From positions 1 to 64,000 of the forward strand of contig JAHBUR010000019.1 of NCBI GenBank assembly GCA_019637975.1: DNA of 64,000 nucleotides, written 5' to 3'. Positions 25,942 to 35,313 of this stretch are shown piece by piece (within the stretch, counting starts at the first letter, position 1; each line of letters begins with the position of its first letter). A program made the position numbers and the translations under genes. This DNA comes from Bacteroidota bacterium (GTDB lineage: Bacteria; Bacteroidota; Ignavibacteria; UBA10030; UBA6906). The notes under the pieces are model-generated. The model was given only the letters and a program-made list of their open reading frames with translations. It searched no databases and was not told the DNA's origin.

Positions 25942-26089
25942 TTCAGCACCCGAATCCTCGCACACCAATTCGTCGCTCTTCCTCATTCAGATTCGCAGCA
26001 CGTCCCTTAAACTCTCTCGCCGACTCCTAAGCGGGCGCGCCGCATGTCCGTCTGAAGTCTTGCCCTGACCCAGTTTAGAGGAAGAGAAT

Positions 26090-26138
26090 AACCCACCATG
26101 TGTGTAAACCCTGGCACATGGTGGGTTGACTTTTTTTA
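26090..26138 (+). terminator. Strong terminator upstream of the moxR-bat operon
   Basis: A 13-bp perfect stem, AACCCACCATGTG with CACATGGTGGGTT (26090-26102 and 26115-26127), followed by GACTTTTTTT. It ends the 25.6-kb gene and isolates the Bat operon. The stretch 25942-26265 holds this, the moxR promoter and nothing else seen. Confidence 0.9.
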
Positions 26139-26183
26139 CTCCCCACTCCGGCCCGCAGCTTACCAGCTTCCGACCCCTCTTCG

Positions 26184-26214
26184 TTGAAATTCCCTCGCAA
26201 CATTTATATATTCT
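26184..26214 (+). promoter_or_regulatory. Predicted promoter of moxR-bat
   Basis: TTG (26184-26186), 20 nt, TATATTCT (26207-26214). Leader about 45 nt to the moxR ATG. No other promoter of this type was found inside the operon. Confidence 0.5.
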
Positions 26215-26265
26215 TTCACGTCAAAATTGAGAAATCTGTGCTATTTAAGGACACTCGGAGGATGA

Positions 26266-27255
26266 ATGTCGTACGACATCAAGGCAATTAACGAAAAGAT
26301 TCAGCGCGAAAGCGGATTCATTGACCTTATGCAGATGGAAATCGGGAAGGTTATTGTAGGGCAGAAGTACATGGTCGAGCGGCTCCTCGTCGGCCTGCTG
26401 GCAAACGGGCATGTTCTGTTGGAGGGTGTTCCGGGTTTGGCCAAAACGCTTTCCATTCGAACGCTTGCCGATGCCATTGCCGCAAAGTTCCAGCGAATCC
26501 AGTTTACCCCTGACCTGCTTCCCGCCGACCTGGTCGGTACGATGATCTACAACCAGAAGGAAAGCACGTTTCAGGTAAAGAAGGGGCCTGTGTTTGCAAA
26601 CTTCATCCTTGCCGACGAAATCAACCGCTCACCGGCAAAAGTGCAAAGCGCGTTGTTGGAGGCAATGCAGGAACGGCAGGTAACAATCGGCGAGCAAACG
26701 TTCAAGCTCCCGGAGCCGTTTCTGGTTCTCGCAACGCAGAATCCCATCGAGCAGGAAGGAACGTACCCCCTTCCCGAAGCACAGGTTGATCGCTTTATGC
26801 TCAAGGTGAAGATTGATTATCCTTTGAAGGATGAAGAACTGCAAATCATGCGGGCAAACGTGAACGGCACACAGAAATCCGCCAACAACGTTATTGATCC
26901 CGCCAGCATTATTAAGGCACGGAACGTCGTAAACGAGATTTATATGGATGAGAAGATCGAGCGGTACATTCTCGATATCGTGTTCGCAACCCGTTCTCCG
27001 AAAGACTACAATCTCGCCAAACTCTCGTCGTTAATCAGCTATGGTGCATCGCCGCGAGCCACCATCAATCTCGCGCTTGGCGCCAAAGCGTACGCGTTTA
27101 TCAAGCGGCGCGGGTATGTGATTCCGGAGGATGTCCGCGCTATCTCGCTCGATGTTCTGCGCCACAGAGTTGCCGTTACTTACGAGGCCGAGGCGGAGGA
27201 AGTAACATCCGAACAGGTTGTACAGGAAGTGTTGAACAAGATAGAAGTGCCGTAA
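26266..27255 (+). CDS. MoxR-family AAA+ ATPase
   Basis: 329 residues, family size. Walker A GVPGLAKT with downstream LSIRTLADAI, Walker B/ADEIN (FILADEINRSPAKVQSALLE), sensor ATQNPIEQEGTYPLPEAQVD and the C-terminal lid with YGASPRATINLALGAKAYA. MoxR ATPases act as chaperone-like partners of VWA proteins, often helping metal or cofactor insertion or assembly in the envelope. GGAGG ends 4 nt before the ATG. First gene of the moxR-DUF58-bat operon, 18 bases before DUF58. Confidence 0.96.
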   Translation: MSYDIKAINEKIQRESGFIDLMQMEIGKVIVGQKYMVERLLVGLLANGHVLLEGVPGLAKTLSIRTLADAIAAKFQRIQFTPDLLPADLVGTMIYNQKESTFQVKKGPVFANFILADEINRSPAKVQSALLEAMQERQVTIGEQTFKLPEPFLVLATQNPIEQEGTYPLPEAQVDRFMLKVKIDYPLKDEELQIMRANVNGTQKSANNVIDPASIIKARNVVNEIYMDEKIERYILDIVFATRSPKDYNLAKLSSLISYGASPRATINLALGAKAYAFIKRRGYVIPEDVRAISLDVLRHRVAVTYEAEAEEVTSEQVVQEVLNKIEVP

Positions 27256-27273
27256 GCCGGACTCGTCAGACGA

Positions 27274-28149
27274 ATGGAAACGCGAGAACTTCTTAAAAAA
27301 GTCCGACAGATTGAAATCAAGACCCGCGGCCTGGTGAACCAGGTGTTTTCGGGCGAGTATCATTCCGTCTTCAAAGGCCGGGGAATGGAGTTCTCCGAGG
27401 TGCGCGAGTATCAATTCGGCGACGATATTCGATCCATTGATTGGAACGTGTCTGCCCGCTTCAATCATCCCTTTGTGAAGATTTTTGAAGAAGAGCGTGA
27501 GCTGACGGTAATGCTGCTTGTTGATTTCAGCAAGTCGGGAAGTTTCGGATCTGTTACACACATGAAGAACGAGATTGCCGCCGAGATTTGCGCCGTGCTT
27601 TCCTTTTCGGCAATCAAAAACAACGACAAGGTGGGATTGATTCTCTTCACGGATGCGATTGAAAAGTTCGTGCCGCCGAAGAAAGGGCGGGCTCACATTC
27701 TCCGCATCATCAGGGAGTTGATTTCGTTTACGCCAACCGGAACCGGAACAAACATCAAACAAGCGCTCGAATATTTCAATCACGTCAACAAGAAGCGAAC
27801 GATTGCCTTTCTGATCTCCGACTTCATTGATGAGGGATATGACCAAATCCTTCGTATCGTGAGCAAGAAACACGATGTGATTGCCATCGAACTTTCCGAT
27901 CCGCGTGAGGAACAGATGCCGGATGCGGGGTTGATCAAGATGCGCGATGCCGAGACAAACACGGAGCGCTGGATCGATACGGGCGACCGGCGGGTACGGG
28001 CACACATCGAGCAATTCTGGAAACAACGCAACGAGGCGCGGAAGCAGCTGTTTCTCCGCAGCCGGGTGGATGCCATTCCGGTTCGCATCGACCGGCCGTA
28101 TATCAAGCCGATTGTGGATTTCTTCAGATTAAGGGAAAAGCGATTGTGA
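27274..28149 (+). CDS. DUF58 protein with VWA-like domain
   Basis: 291 residues. The DUF58 hallmark FSEVREYQFGDDIRSIDWNV is at about residues 37-56, followed by a von Willebrand A-like region with a MIDAS-type D-F-S-K-S after MLLVDFSKSG and a later LISDFIDEGYDQIL. No signal peptide, so cytoplasmic, where it would meet MoxR. MoxR-DUF58 pairs are a fixed part of Bat operons. The stop TGA overlaps the next start as TGATG. Confidence 0.95.
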   Translation: METRELLKKVRQIEIKTRGLVNQVFSGEYHSVFKGRGMEFSEVREYQFGDDIRSIDWNVSARFNHPFVKIFEEERELTVMLLVDFSKSGSFGSVTHMKNEIAAEICAVLSFSAIKNNDKVGLILFTDAIEKFVPPKKGRAHILRIIRELISFTPTGTGTNIKQALEYFNHVNKKRTIAFLISDFIDEGYDQILRIVSKKHDVIAIELSDPREEQMPDAGLIKMRDAETNTERWIDTGDRRVRAHIEQFWKQRNEARKQLFLRSRVDAIPVRIDRPYIKPIVDFFRLREKRL

Positions 28150-29108
28150 TGAGGAAGCGGGCTGTTCTCGTTCTTTCAACGATGGTGATTGTATGTTTGT
28201 CCGGATTGCTGCAAGCACAAACGCCGGCTGCGCGGGCGTGGGCCGATTCGACATCGTTTCTGATCGGTGACCCGATTACTATTCATGTCGAGATTACACA
28301 CCAGGGCAAGGAGGTGTTTACGTCCCTCGTCGGCGACACGTTAGGCGCGTTTCATATTCTCGGCCGCAGCAACGTGAGGAAATCCTCCTCGACTGTTTCA
28401 CGGACAATATTCACCGTTGCCGCGTACGATTCCGGCACAGCAATTCTGCCGCCTTTGCAGTTCGCTTTCACAGCTCCGCACGACTCTTCCACGCAACTCA
28501 TCGCTACAAATCCTCTCATCTTCAAGATTCATCTTGTTGAAGTTGACACATCGCAAGATATCAAGGATTTGAAACCGCCGCTCTCTATCCCGATCACTCT
28601 GGCGGAACTTTCCCTCATCGCCGGTACGATTGTCGGATTGGCGTTGATTGTCTATTCACTCTACCAATACAGAAAGCGAAAGCAAGGACAGGTTGTTGAA
28701 GAAGAATACATACCGCCGCCCAAATTGGCTCATGTGCAGGCATTGGAAGAGCTTGCCGCACTGAAGGAGAAACGACTCTGGCAGCAAGGACTCATCAAGC
28801 CGTTCTATTCCGAAGTGACTGAAGTGATGCGCCGGTATTTCGAGCACCGGTTCGGGTTTATGTCATTGGAGCAGACAACGGATGAAACGATGGACAGCCT
28901 GCGCCGCTTTGCCGTTGCGCATCCTGTTCTGGAGCAGGCCGATCGAATGCTGCGTAGCGCAGATCTTGTGAAGTTTGCCAAGTACCAGCCGGCAATTCCC
29001 GAGCATGAGGAAATGCTTTCGCTCGCATTTGAGATTGTCGACAGAACGAAGGTTCTTGACCTTCCGACGGAACAACAACAGGAAACGCGGGAGGCCGCGC
29101 ATGTTTGA
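28149..29108 (+). CDS. Bat-operon membrane protein with extracytoplasmic Ig-like domain
   Basis: 319 residues. A signal sequence (about 1-24, LVLSTMVIVCLSGLLQAQ) precedes a BatD/DUF4381-like beta domain (VEITHQGKEVF, GAFHILGRSNVRKS). A single helix at about 158-178 (SLIAGTIVGLALIVYSLYQY) leads to a 140-residue cytoplasmic tail with FYSEVTEVMRRYFEHRFGF, the pattern at the end of many BatD-like proteins. The position between DUF58 and batA is usual for this accessory protein. It overlaps batA by 8 bases. GTG at 28146 is an alternative start. Confidence 0.82.
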   Translation: MRKRAVLVLSTMVIVCLSGLLQAQTPAARAWADSTSFLIGDPITIHVEITHQGKEVFTSLVGDTLGAFHILGRSNVRKSSSTVSRTIFTVAAYDSGTAILPPLQFAFTAPHDSSTQLIATNPLIFKIHLVEVDTSQDIKDLKPPLSIPITLAELSLIAGTIVGLALIVYSLYQYRKRKQGQVVEEEYIPPPKLAHVQALEELAALKEKRLWQQGLIKPFYSEVTEVMRRYFEHRFGFMSLEQTTDETMDSLRRFAVAHPVLEQADRMLRSADLVKFAKYQPAIPEHEEMLSLAFEIVDRTKVLDLPTEQQQETREAAHV

Positions 29109-30102
29109 TCCGAACATCACATTCGCCAATCCTCAGTATCTCTACGGACTTGCAATTGTTCCGCTGCTGGTGGCGTGGTACATCATGCGCAACAGCCGTC
29201 ACACAAGTGACCTTCAGTACTCCAGTCTCCGGCCGTTTGCCGGCATCAAGCCGACAATGAAAGAACGTCTGCGCCATCTTCCGTTCATTCTTCGTATGCT
29301 TGTCATTACGATGCTCCTTGTCGGCGTGGCACGTCCCCGGACTACGTCGAGCGGCGAGAATGTGTACACGGAAGGGATCGACATCGTATTGCTGTTCGAT
29401 ATCTCCGGCAGTATGCTCGCCGAGGATCTGCGGCCAAACCGGATTGAAGCTGCACGGCAGGTTATGATGGATTTTGTTGACGGGCGCACGAATGACAGGA
29501 TCGGGCTTGTGATTTTCGCGGGGGAGAGTTTTACACAATGTCCTATGACGCTTGACTATCGCGTTCTGAAAAATCAGCTCAGGACAGTGAAGCAGGGCGT
29601 GATCGAAGACGGAACGGCAATCGGTATGGCAATTGCCCAGGGCGTCAACCGCTTGAAGGAGAGCAAGTCCGCCAGCAAGGTGATTATCCTGCTCACGGAC
29701 GGGATCAACAACCGCGGCGAAATCGACCCGGTTACCGCTACGCAGATTGCGCAGACGTTCGGCATCAGAATGTACACCATCGGCGTCGGAACGAGCGCCG
29801 GACAGGCGCCCTTCCCTGTTCAGACTCCATTCGGCACCCGCTATCAGAATATGACGGTGGATGTGGATGAAAAGACGCTCACGAAGATCGCCGAAATGAC
29901 GGGCGGGCAATATTTCCGGGCAACCGACAACCGCTCGTTGAAGTGGATCTACCAGGAGATTGATGAAATGGAGAAGACACGCATAGAAGTCCGTTCGTAC
30001 CGTTCCTACACAGAATTGTTCTACGGCTGGGCCTGGATCGGACTGTTTGCGATGGTGATGGAAATGGGGCTGGGTCTCACGTATTTACGAAAGCTGCCGT
30101 AG
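29101..30102 (+). CDS. batA: BatA, VWA-domain membrane protein
   Basis: 333 residues from the ATG at 29101. Two N-terminal helices (about 12-28 and 59-77) bracket a cytoplasmic loop; the VWA domain (about 90-295) has a complete MIDAS: LLFDISGSMLAEDL, then a conserved Thr region (FTQCPMTLDY) and IILLTDGINNRGE. A C-terminal helix (about 308-328) closes it. In Bacteroides the Bat proteins were tied to aerotolerance and envelope integrity. The fold suggests metal-dependent adhesion inside a periplasmic Bat complex with BatB-E. Confidence 0.94.
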   Translation: MFDPNITFANPQYLYGLAIVPLLVAWYIMRNSRHTSDLQYSSLRPFAGIKPTMKERLRHLPFILRMLVITMLLVGVARPRTTSSGENVYTEGIDIVLLFDISGSMLAEDLRPNRIEAARQVMMDFVDGRTNDRIGLVIFAGESFTQCPMTLDYRVLKNQLRTVKQGVIEDGTAIGMAIAQGVNRLKESKSASKVIILLTDGINNRGEIDPVTATQIAQTFGIRMYTIGVGTSAGQAPFPVQTPFGTRYQNMTVDVDEKTLTKIAEMTGGQYFRATDNRSLKWIYQEIDEMEKTRIEVRSYRSYTELFYGWAWIGLFAMVMEMGLGLTYLRKLP

Positions 30103-30104
30103 CT

Positions 30105-31151
30105 ATGATTCGTTTTGCGCATCCCGAACACCTGCAACTGCTGTTTGCGATTCCCGTACTTCTGATTGGATACTGGTACGCCGCGCGCCTTCGGAAAGCG
30201 CGGTTTCGCCGGTTTGGAGACATTCCCATTCTTCAGCGGCTGTCTGAATCAGCGAGCGGGAAGAAACGCTTTGCAAAGTTTCTCCTCTTCCTCATCGCGT
30301 TTGCAACTCTTGTCGTGGGATTGGCAAATCCTCAAATCGGAACGCGGCTGCAGGAGGTGAAACAAGAGGGCGTTGACATATTCGTAGCGCTCGATGTATC
30401 ATTGAGCATGAAGGCCGAGGATATCAAACCAAACCGTCTCGAGAAGGCAAAACTCGAAATACGCAATCTCATCGACAGGCTCGGTGGCGACCGTATCGGG
30501 CTTGTGGTTTTTGCGGGCGAGGCTTATACACAGTTCCCTCTCACAACAGATTACAGCGGTGCGAAGCTGTTTCTTGATGTTGTTGATGTGGATGCAGTGC
30601 CCATACCTGGAACGTCCATCGGCGCGGCGATTCAGCGGGCAGTCGAGTCGTTTGACTTTGAAGAACCGACAACCAAGGTAATCGTCATTATTACTGACGG
30701 GGAGAATACCGAAGGAGACGCATTCCCGGCGGCGGAAGAGGCGGCAAAGAAGGGAATTCTTCTCTATACTGTCGGTCTCGGTTCGCCGGGCGGAACGCCG
30801 ATTCCCATCTACAGCGCGTCGGGCCAGCAGGTTGATTTCAAGCGTGACAGGCAAGGCACTATCGTAATGACAAAACTTGATGAGGTGTCGTTGGAGCGAA
30901 TCGCAGCCATCGGCAAAGGCGCGTACTATCGCGGCACCAACACGCAGGATGAGTTGAACGAAATCTACAAAGCCATTAATGCCTTACAAAAGCATGAATT
31001 CGGCACGAAGCAATTTACCGACTATGAATCACGATTCCAGTTCTTTTTGGCCGCGGGAATTCTTCTCCTGCTCGCGGAGTTATTACTCTCAGAACGGAAG
31101 ATTGCGTGGCTTGCCAGATGGAACCCCTTGAAACAAGAGATGGAGGTATGA
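30105..31151 (+). CDS. batB: BatB, VWA-domain membrane protein
   Basis: 348 residues, paralogous to BatA: N-terminal helix near 8-22, a second near 60-78, VWA domain about 85-290 with MIDAS VALDVSLSMKAEDI and VIVIITDGENTEGDAF, then a C-terminal helix (FFLAAGILLLLAELLL). It starts 3 bases after batA. The two VWA proteins probably form a pair in the membrane. Full length, no missing motif. Confidence 0.94.
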   Translation: MIRFAHPEHLQLLFAIPVLLIGYWYAARLRKARFRRFGDIPILQRLSESASGKKRFAKFLLFLIAFATLVVGLANPQIGTRLQEVKQEGVDIFVALDVSLSMKAEDIKPNRLEKAKLEIRNLIDRLGGDRIGLVVFAGEAYTQFPLTTDYSGAKLFLDVVDVDAVPIPGTSIGAAIQRAVESFDFEEPTTKVIVIITDGENTEGDAFPAAEEAAKKGILLYTVGLGSPGGTPIPIYSASGQQVDFKRDRQGTIVMTKLDEVSLERIAAIGKGAYYRGTNTQDELNEIYKAINALQKHEFGTKQFTDYESRFQFFLAAGILLLLAELLLSERKIAWLARWNPLKQEMEV

Positions 31152-31153
31152 GG

Positions 31154-31903
31154 ATGAGATACGCGTTCATTGTCTGCAGTCTCTGCATCGGTATGTTGTC
31201 AGTGCATGCGCAATCGGTTCGCTCGCTCGTCAATGGCGGCAACGACAAGTACTCCGGAAAGAACTATGCCGAAGCCGAAGTGGATTACAGAAAGGCCTTG
31301 GAGAAGGATATCACCACGGTTCCCGGCCACTTCAATCTCGGCAACTCGTTGTACAGGCAGGACAAGTACGACGAGTCCATCAAATCCTTCGAGGACGCAA
31401 TTCAGAAGAGCGAAACAAAATCCGCGAAGGCAAAGGCGTACTACAATCTCGGCGATGCGTACGTGAAATCCGAAAAATACGAGGAGGCGGTAAAGGCATT
31501 TACAGAATCCCTCAAGCTCAATCCGACGGATTTTGATGCGAAGTACAATCTCTCATATTCCCTGAACAAACTTCGCGACCAGCAACAACAGCAGCAGAAT
31601 CAGAAGAACGACAAGAATCAGGAGAAGAACAAAGACAAGCAAGATCAAAACAAGCAGGACCAACAGAATCAGGATCAGAACAAGCAAGACCAGGAGAAGA
31701 AGGATCAAGATCAGCAGAATCAAGACAATCAGGATCAACAGCAGCAAAACCGGCAACAACAACAGCCCCAACAACAGGAACGACAGATGTCGAAGGCGGA
31801 TGCCGAACGCATTTTAGAAGTTCTGAAAAACAATGAGAAGGAAGTCCAGAAGAAATTGCGACCGCGCGCTGCAAGCCGGCCCAGAACGGAGAAGGATTGG
31901 TAG
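31154..31903 (+). CDS. batC: BatC, TPR protein with Gln/Asn/Lys/Asp low-complexity tail
   Basis: 249 residues from the ATG at 31154, 7 nt after GGAGG; an ATG at 31148 would overlap batB as ATGA. Signal sequence about 1-20. Three TPR units (about 25-135: VPGHFNLGNSLYRQDKYDES, AKAYYNLGDAYVKSEKYEEA) precede a tail of about 75 residues that is almost only Q, N, K, D and E. A short conserved end (SKADAERILEVLKNNEKEVQ) is the BatC signature. Periplasmic scaffold role inferred. The tail codes from tandem CAG/CAA/AAC-like units and is a candidate slip site. Confidence 0.92.
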   Translation: MRYAFIVCSLCIGMLSVHAQSVRSLVNGGNDKYSGKNYAEAEVDYRKALEKDITTVPGHFNLGNSLYRQDKYDESIKSFEDAIQKSETKSAKAKAYYNLGDAYVKSEKYEEAVKAFTESLKLNPTDFDAKYNLSYSLNKLRDQQQQQQNQKNDKNQEKNKDKQDQNKQDQQNQDQNKQDQEKKDQDQQNQDNQDQQQQNRQQQQPQQQERQMSKADAERILEVLKNNEKEVQKKLRPRAASRPRTEKDW

Positions 31904-31904
31904 G

Positions 31905-33767
31905 ATGATAATGGTCAGGTTGATTTCGTCGTTCCTGCTTTTCTTCAGCGCACTGGTTCTGGTTCCGCGGACATTTGCGCAGGATCCGACATTCGAGGCA
32001 AGTGTGGACAAGAATCCGGTTGCCGTTGGCGACCAGTTCACGCTTTCGTTTGTTCTTCGTAACGCCGGAATGGGCGGGGGCAAGAACATCAAGCTGCCGA
32101 ATCTGGATCGGTTTCACATTATGATGGGGCCGAGTACCTCAACGAGCATGCAAATCATCAACGGCGCGGTCTCATCATCCGCAACGTACAGCTATGTGCT
32201 GCAACCGAAGGATGCGGGAACATTCACAATCGGGGCCGCAAGCATAGAAGTCGGGAACAAGACGTACTCGTCCAACAGCTTCACCATCGAAGTCGTCAAA
32301 GGCACACCCCAGCAGCAAAAGCAACCGAAGGCACAACAGGGAACATCGGGCGACGTTGATTCGCAGCTTTCGCAAAACATCTTCTTGCGGGCATCTGTCG
32401 AGCGTACCCGCGTGTTGCAGGGGGAACAGGTTAACCTCGTGTACAAACTGTACACGCGCGTCCCCGTTCAGAACTACAATCTGACCAAGGCGCCGACAAT
32501 GACGGGCTTCTGGAGCGAGGATGCTGATATGCCGAAGCAGATTCAGTTGACGACCGAAACAGTAAATGGCATCCAGTATCAGGTGGGCGTCATCAAGAAA
32601 ACGGCACTTTTCCCGACGCAATCCGGCACACTGGAAATCGGCCCGATGGAAATCACCACCATTGTGACTGTACGCGATAGACGTTCGTGGGACCCGTTTG
32701 ATTCGTTCTTCAATGATCCGTTTGGAAGGCAGATTGAGTATGTCGTGAAGGGAGAGCCGGTTCGAATCAAAGTTGATCCGTTGCCTCCGGGCGCGCCCGC
32801 GAGTTTCAAAGGAGCCGTCGGCAAGTTCACAATGAATGCCAAGATCGACAAACAGGAAACATCGGCCAACGAGCCGATCAGCCTGAAAGTAACAATCAAC
32901 GGAACCGGGAATATCAAAGTTCTTGAGTCGCCCGCTGTGGAATTTCCCGCCGACTTTGAACAGTACACCCCGAAAGTTTCGGATAATGTGAATCGCCGCG
33001 AGGCCAGAATTTCCGGTTCGAAAACATTCGAGTATGTTCTGATTCCGCGCTATCCCGGCAGAAAAATAATCAAACCGGTGGAGTTCAGCTATTTTGACTT
33101 AGGGAAGAAAGACTACGTCACACTCAAGTCTTCCGAAATCGAATTGAATGTTGAGAAAGGTACTGCCTCTCCGACACCGTTTATTTCAACGGGGCGCCGT
33201 GAGGATGTACAATTACTCAGCGAGGATATCCGCTTCATCAAAGTGTCGCGCCCCTCCTTCACGAAACAGGGGGAGTACCTGCACTCCAGCGGGACCTTCA
33301 TTGCGTTGATGCTTCTTCCGTTGGCGGGACTCGCCGGTGCGTTCGCCTACACACGACAACGGCAGGCCGTCATGAGCGATCTGGTCACCTACCGGAACAG
33401 GCAGGCAATCAAAGTGGCCCGCAAGGGATTGAAGAACGCCGAAGTTCTTCTCAAGGACATTACGGCAGGAAAGGAATCTTCTTCAGAAAAGAAACTGCAG
33501 TTCTATTCTGAAATTGCCCGCTCCATCTGGAAATATTTGGGAGACAAATTGAATATCCAGCAAGCAGATCTGTCAATTGACGGGGCGGTGACGGAACTTG
33601 AGAAGCGCCCGGTCAACGGCGAGATTTCGAATTCTCTTCGTTCGCTGTTGGAATCGTGTGAGATGGCTCGGTTTGCGCCGACAAGTTTGTCTGATGAGAT
33701 GATCCGCCATACGTATGACAGCGCCAGCAAGGTGATTGTTGACATTGAACGAACGCTGAGGTCATGA
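31905..33767 (+). CDS. batD: BatD, large exported beta-domain protein
   Basis: 620 residues from ATG at 31905, one base after the batC stop, with AAGGA upstream. Signal peptide about 1-26 (FLLFFSALVLVPRTFAQ). The periplasmic part (to about 465) contains several BatD Ig-like domains (FEASVDKNPVAVGDQFTLSF, IFLRASVERTRVLQGEQVNL, KLQPG-like strands, ARISGSKTFEYVLIPRYPG). One membrane helix near 472-490 (FIALMLLPLAGLAGAFAY) is followed by a 120-residue cytoplasmic tail. Oxygen-tolerance family (PF13584). Confidence 0.94.
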   Translation: MIMVRLISSFLLFFSALVLVPRTFAQDPTFEASVDKNPVAVGDQFTLSFVLRNAGMGGGKNIKLPNLDRFHIMMGPSTSTSMQIINGAVSSSATYSYVLQPKDAGTFTIGAASIEVGNKTYSSNSFTIEVVKGTPQQQKQPKAQQGTSGDVDSQLSQNIFLRASVERTRVLQGEQVNLVYKLYTRVPVQNYNLTKAPTMTGFWSEDADMPKQIQLTTETVNGIQYQVGVIKKTALFPTQSGTLEIGPMEITTIVTVRDRRSWDPFDSFFNDPFGRQIEYVVKGEPVRIKVDPLPPGAPASFKGAVGKFTMNAKIDKQETSANEPISLKVTINGTGNIKVLESPAVEFPADFEQYTPKVSDNVNRREARISGSKTFEYVLIPRYPGRKIIKPVEFSYFDLGKKDYVTLKSSEIELNVEKGTASPTPFISTGRREDVQLLSEDIRFIKVSRPSFTKQGEYLHSSGTFIALMLLPLAGLAGAFAYTRQRQAVMSDLVTYRNRQAIKVARKGLKNAEVLLKDITAGKESSSEKKLQFYSEIARSIWKYLGDKLNIQQADLSIDGAVTELEKRPVNGEISNSLRSLLESCEMARFAPTSLSDEMIRHTYDSASKVIVDIERTLRS

Positions 33768-34522
33768 CAAAAAGCCGGTTCACAATACTCATCCTTCTGT
33801 TCCCGATCGCGTTAGCAGCACAGCAAACGCCGGAGCAGCTGTTCGACGAAGCGAACCGGGCCTACCAACAGGGAAACTTTTCCGAGGCAGCCGCACGCTA
33901 TGAACTCATTCGCGAAAACGGAGTAGCGGATGCAACCATCTTCTATAACCTCGGCAACGCGTACTACAAATCGGGCAACATTAGCAAAGCCATTCTGAAC
34001 TATGAACGGGCACTGAAACTGGCTCCGAACGACGACGACCTTCTGCACAATCTGCAACTGGCCAATCTCATGATCGTGAATAAGATTGATCCGGCTCCCC
34101 GCTTGTTTATTTGGGATTGGTGGGATGCCGTGAAGAACACGTTTTCGCTGAATGGCATTACTTGGATCGTGTACGGTCTTTTTCTCCTCTTCACGGGCTC
34201 AATTATTCTTGTACTGCTTGCGCGCTCGTTCACGATTCGGAATGCAGGGGTCGTGGCGGCATTGGGAAGCTTCCTCTTGCTGGTTGTGAGCAGCATGATC
34301 TTTGCCGGGAAGCTAAACGTAGTCCAAAGCTCGGACACGGCAATTGTCACTGCAAACATCGCGACCATAAAGAACTCGCCTGATGAGAAGAGTACAGATG
34401 CTTTCGTTCTTCATGAAGGAGTGAAGGTGTTCATAACCGACAAGGTGAATGAGTGGTTGAAGATTCGACTTGCTGATGGAAAAGTGGGATGGATTGATGA
34501 AAAAGCTGCCGAAATCATCTGA
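33764..34522 (+). CDS. batE: BatE, TPR and SH3-like membrane protein
   Basis: 252 residues. Signal/anchor at 1-18, TPR pair about 22-90 (YQQGNFSEAAARYELIRENG, NLGNAYYKSGNISKAILNYE), two helices about 126-146 and 155-180, and an SH3-like C-terminal domain (about 190-252: VVQSSDTAIVTANIATIKNS, VKVFITDKVNEWLKIRL). ATGA overlap with batD. Last gene of the operon. The SH3 part may bind peptidoglycan peptides, as in other bacterial SH3 proteins; inference. Confidence 0.9.
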   Translation: MTKSRFTILILLFPIALAAQQTPEQLFDEANRAYQQGNFSEAAARYELIRENGVADATIFYNLGNAYYKSGNISKAILNYERALKLAPNDDDLLHNLQLANLMIVNKIDPAPRLFIWDWWDAVKNTFSLNGITWIVYGLFLLFTGSIILVLLARSFTIRNAGVVAALGSFLLLVVSSMIFAGKLNVVQSSDTAIVTANIATIKNSPDEKSTDAFVLHEGVKVFITDKVNEWLKIRLADGKVGWIDEKAAEII

Positions 34523-34558
34523 AATCGTTGAATTACGTTGGGAATCACCGGAAGTAGG

Positions 34559-34592
34559 AAGCCCCCGTCGTCTGTGCCGGAGGCTCCATTGT
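34559..34592 (+). terminator. Possible terminator after batE
   Basis: Stem AGCCCCCG / CGGAGGCT with one mismatch, followed by CCATTGTTT. Weak, but it lies in the 90-base gap between convergent batE and the peroxidase gene. Confidence 0.35.
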
Positions 34593-34612
34593 TTAAATTA
34601 TGAGTGCAGCCT

Positions 34613-35197
34613 TCACTTCTCGTTTAGTAGAGCCTCAACTGCTGAAACAAGTTCGTCGGACAGTGGTTTCACGCGGGAGAGAAACTTGTGGGTTAGATTC
34701 CCGTTTCGATCAACCAAATACTTCTGGAAATTCCACTTCACATCCCCGCCGACTGTGGGGTTCGAGGTTATGAGTTTGTAGAGCGGATGTTGATCACTTC
34801 CTTTCACCGAAATCTTCGAAAACAAGTCAAATGTCACTCCATAGTTCCGGTCGCAGAAGGCATTGATCTCCTCATCTGCTCCGGGTTCCTGCCCTCCGAA
34901 GTTGTTTGCCGGAAACCCCAGAATTATCAATCCCTTATCTTTGTACTTCTGATGCAACGCTTCAAGCTCCTTGTATTGCGGCGTGTAACCACATTCAGAT
35001 GCCACATTGACCAGAAGCAGAACCTTCCCTTGGTACCTTGAGAAATCAATCTCTCTTCCATCAATATCTTTCATGGAAAAGTTATAAATGGAATTCTGGC
35101 TACCCGCTAAGGAACTCACGGTCGATCCCCATAACATTGTAATAATGACAAAGGCACCCGTCGGTGTACGGAGCAAAGCACGGAACAGTGGTTTCAT
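34613..35197 (-). CDS. Glutathione peroxidase family protein, exported
   Basis: 194 residues from the ATG at 35197 (longer in-frame starts lack a ribosome-binding site). A hydrophobic leader (about 8-32) precedes a thioredoxin-fold peroxidase: YQGKVLLLVNVASECGYTPQ with peroxidatic Cys in place of selenocysteine, then FPANNFGGQEPG, NAFCDRNYGVTF with a likely resolving Cys, and DVKWNFQKYLVD with the catalytic Trp-Asn. Bacterial members usually take electrons from thioredoxin. It reduces peroxides, here probably outside the cytoplasm. Single gene, convergent with batE. Confidence 0.94.
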   Translation of the reverse strand: MKPLFRALLRTPTGAFVIITMLWGSTVSSLAGSQNSIYNFSMKDIDGREIDFSRYQGKVLLLVNVASECGYTPQYKELEALHQKYKDKGLIILGFPANNFGGQEPGADEEINAFCDRNYGVTFDLFSKISVKGSDQHPLYKLITSNPTVGGDVKWNFQKYLVDRNGNLTHKFLSRVKPLSDELVSAVEALLNEK

Positions 35198-35313
35198 AAG
35201 GTCGCCTTTGTTTACAAACAGTAGGTAGATCGTTACCGTTAGAACCTTCCGGCTTGAGTGAAAGTTCCGGCACATCATGCAAAATAAATAACGATTGGTA
35301 TGTCCGATTGCTC

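Noticed and set aside
27031..28026. 331-codon minus-strand frame opposite moxR/DUF58
   Set aside because: Shadow of strongly supported genes; no ribosome-binding site and no recognisable domain.
28858..29910. 350-codon minus-strand frame opposite batA
   Set aside because: Overlaps two well-defined Bat genes; composition typical of an antisense frame (His, Arg and Cys rich).
31553..31774. Very hydrophobic Leu-rich minus-strand frame resembling a membrane protein
   Set aside because: It is the complement of the CAG/CAA-rich BatC tail, which reads as Leu/Val on the other strand.
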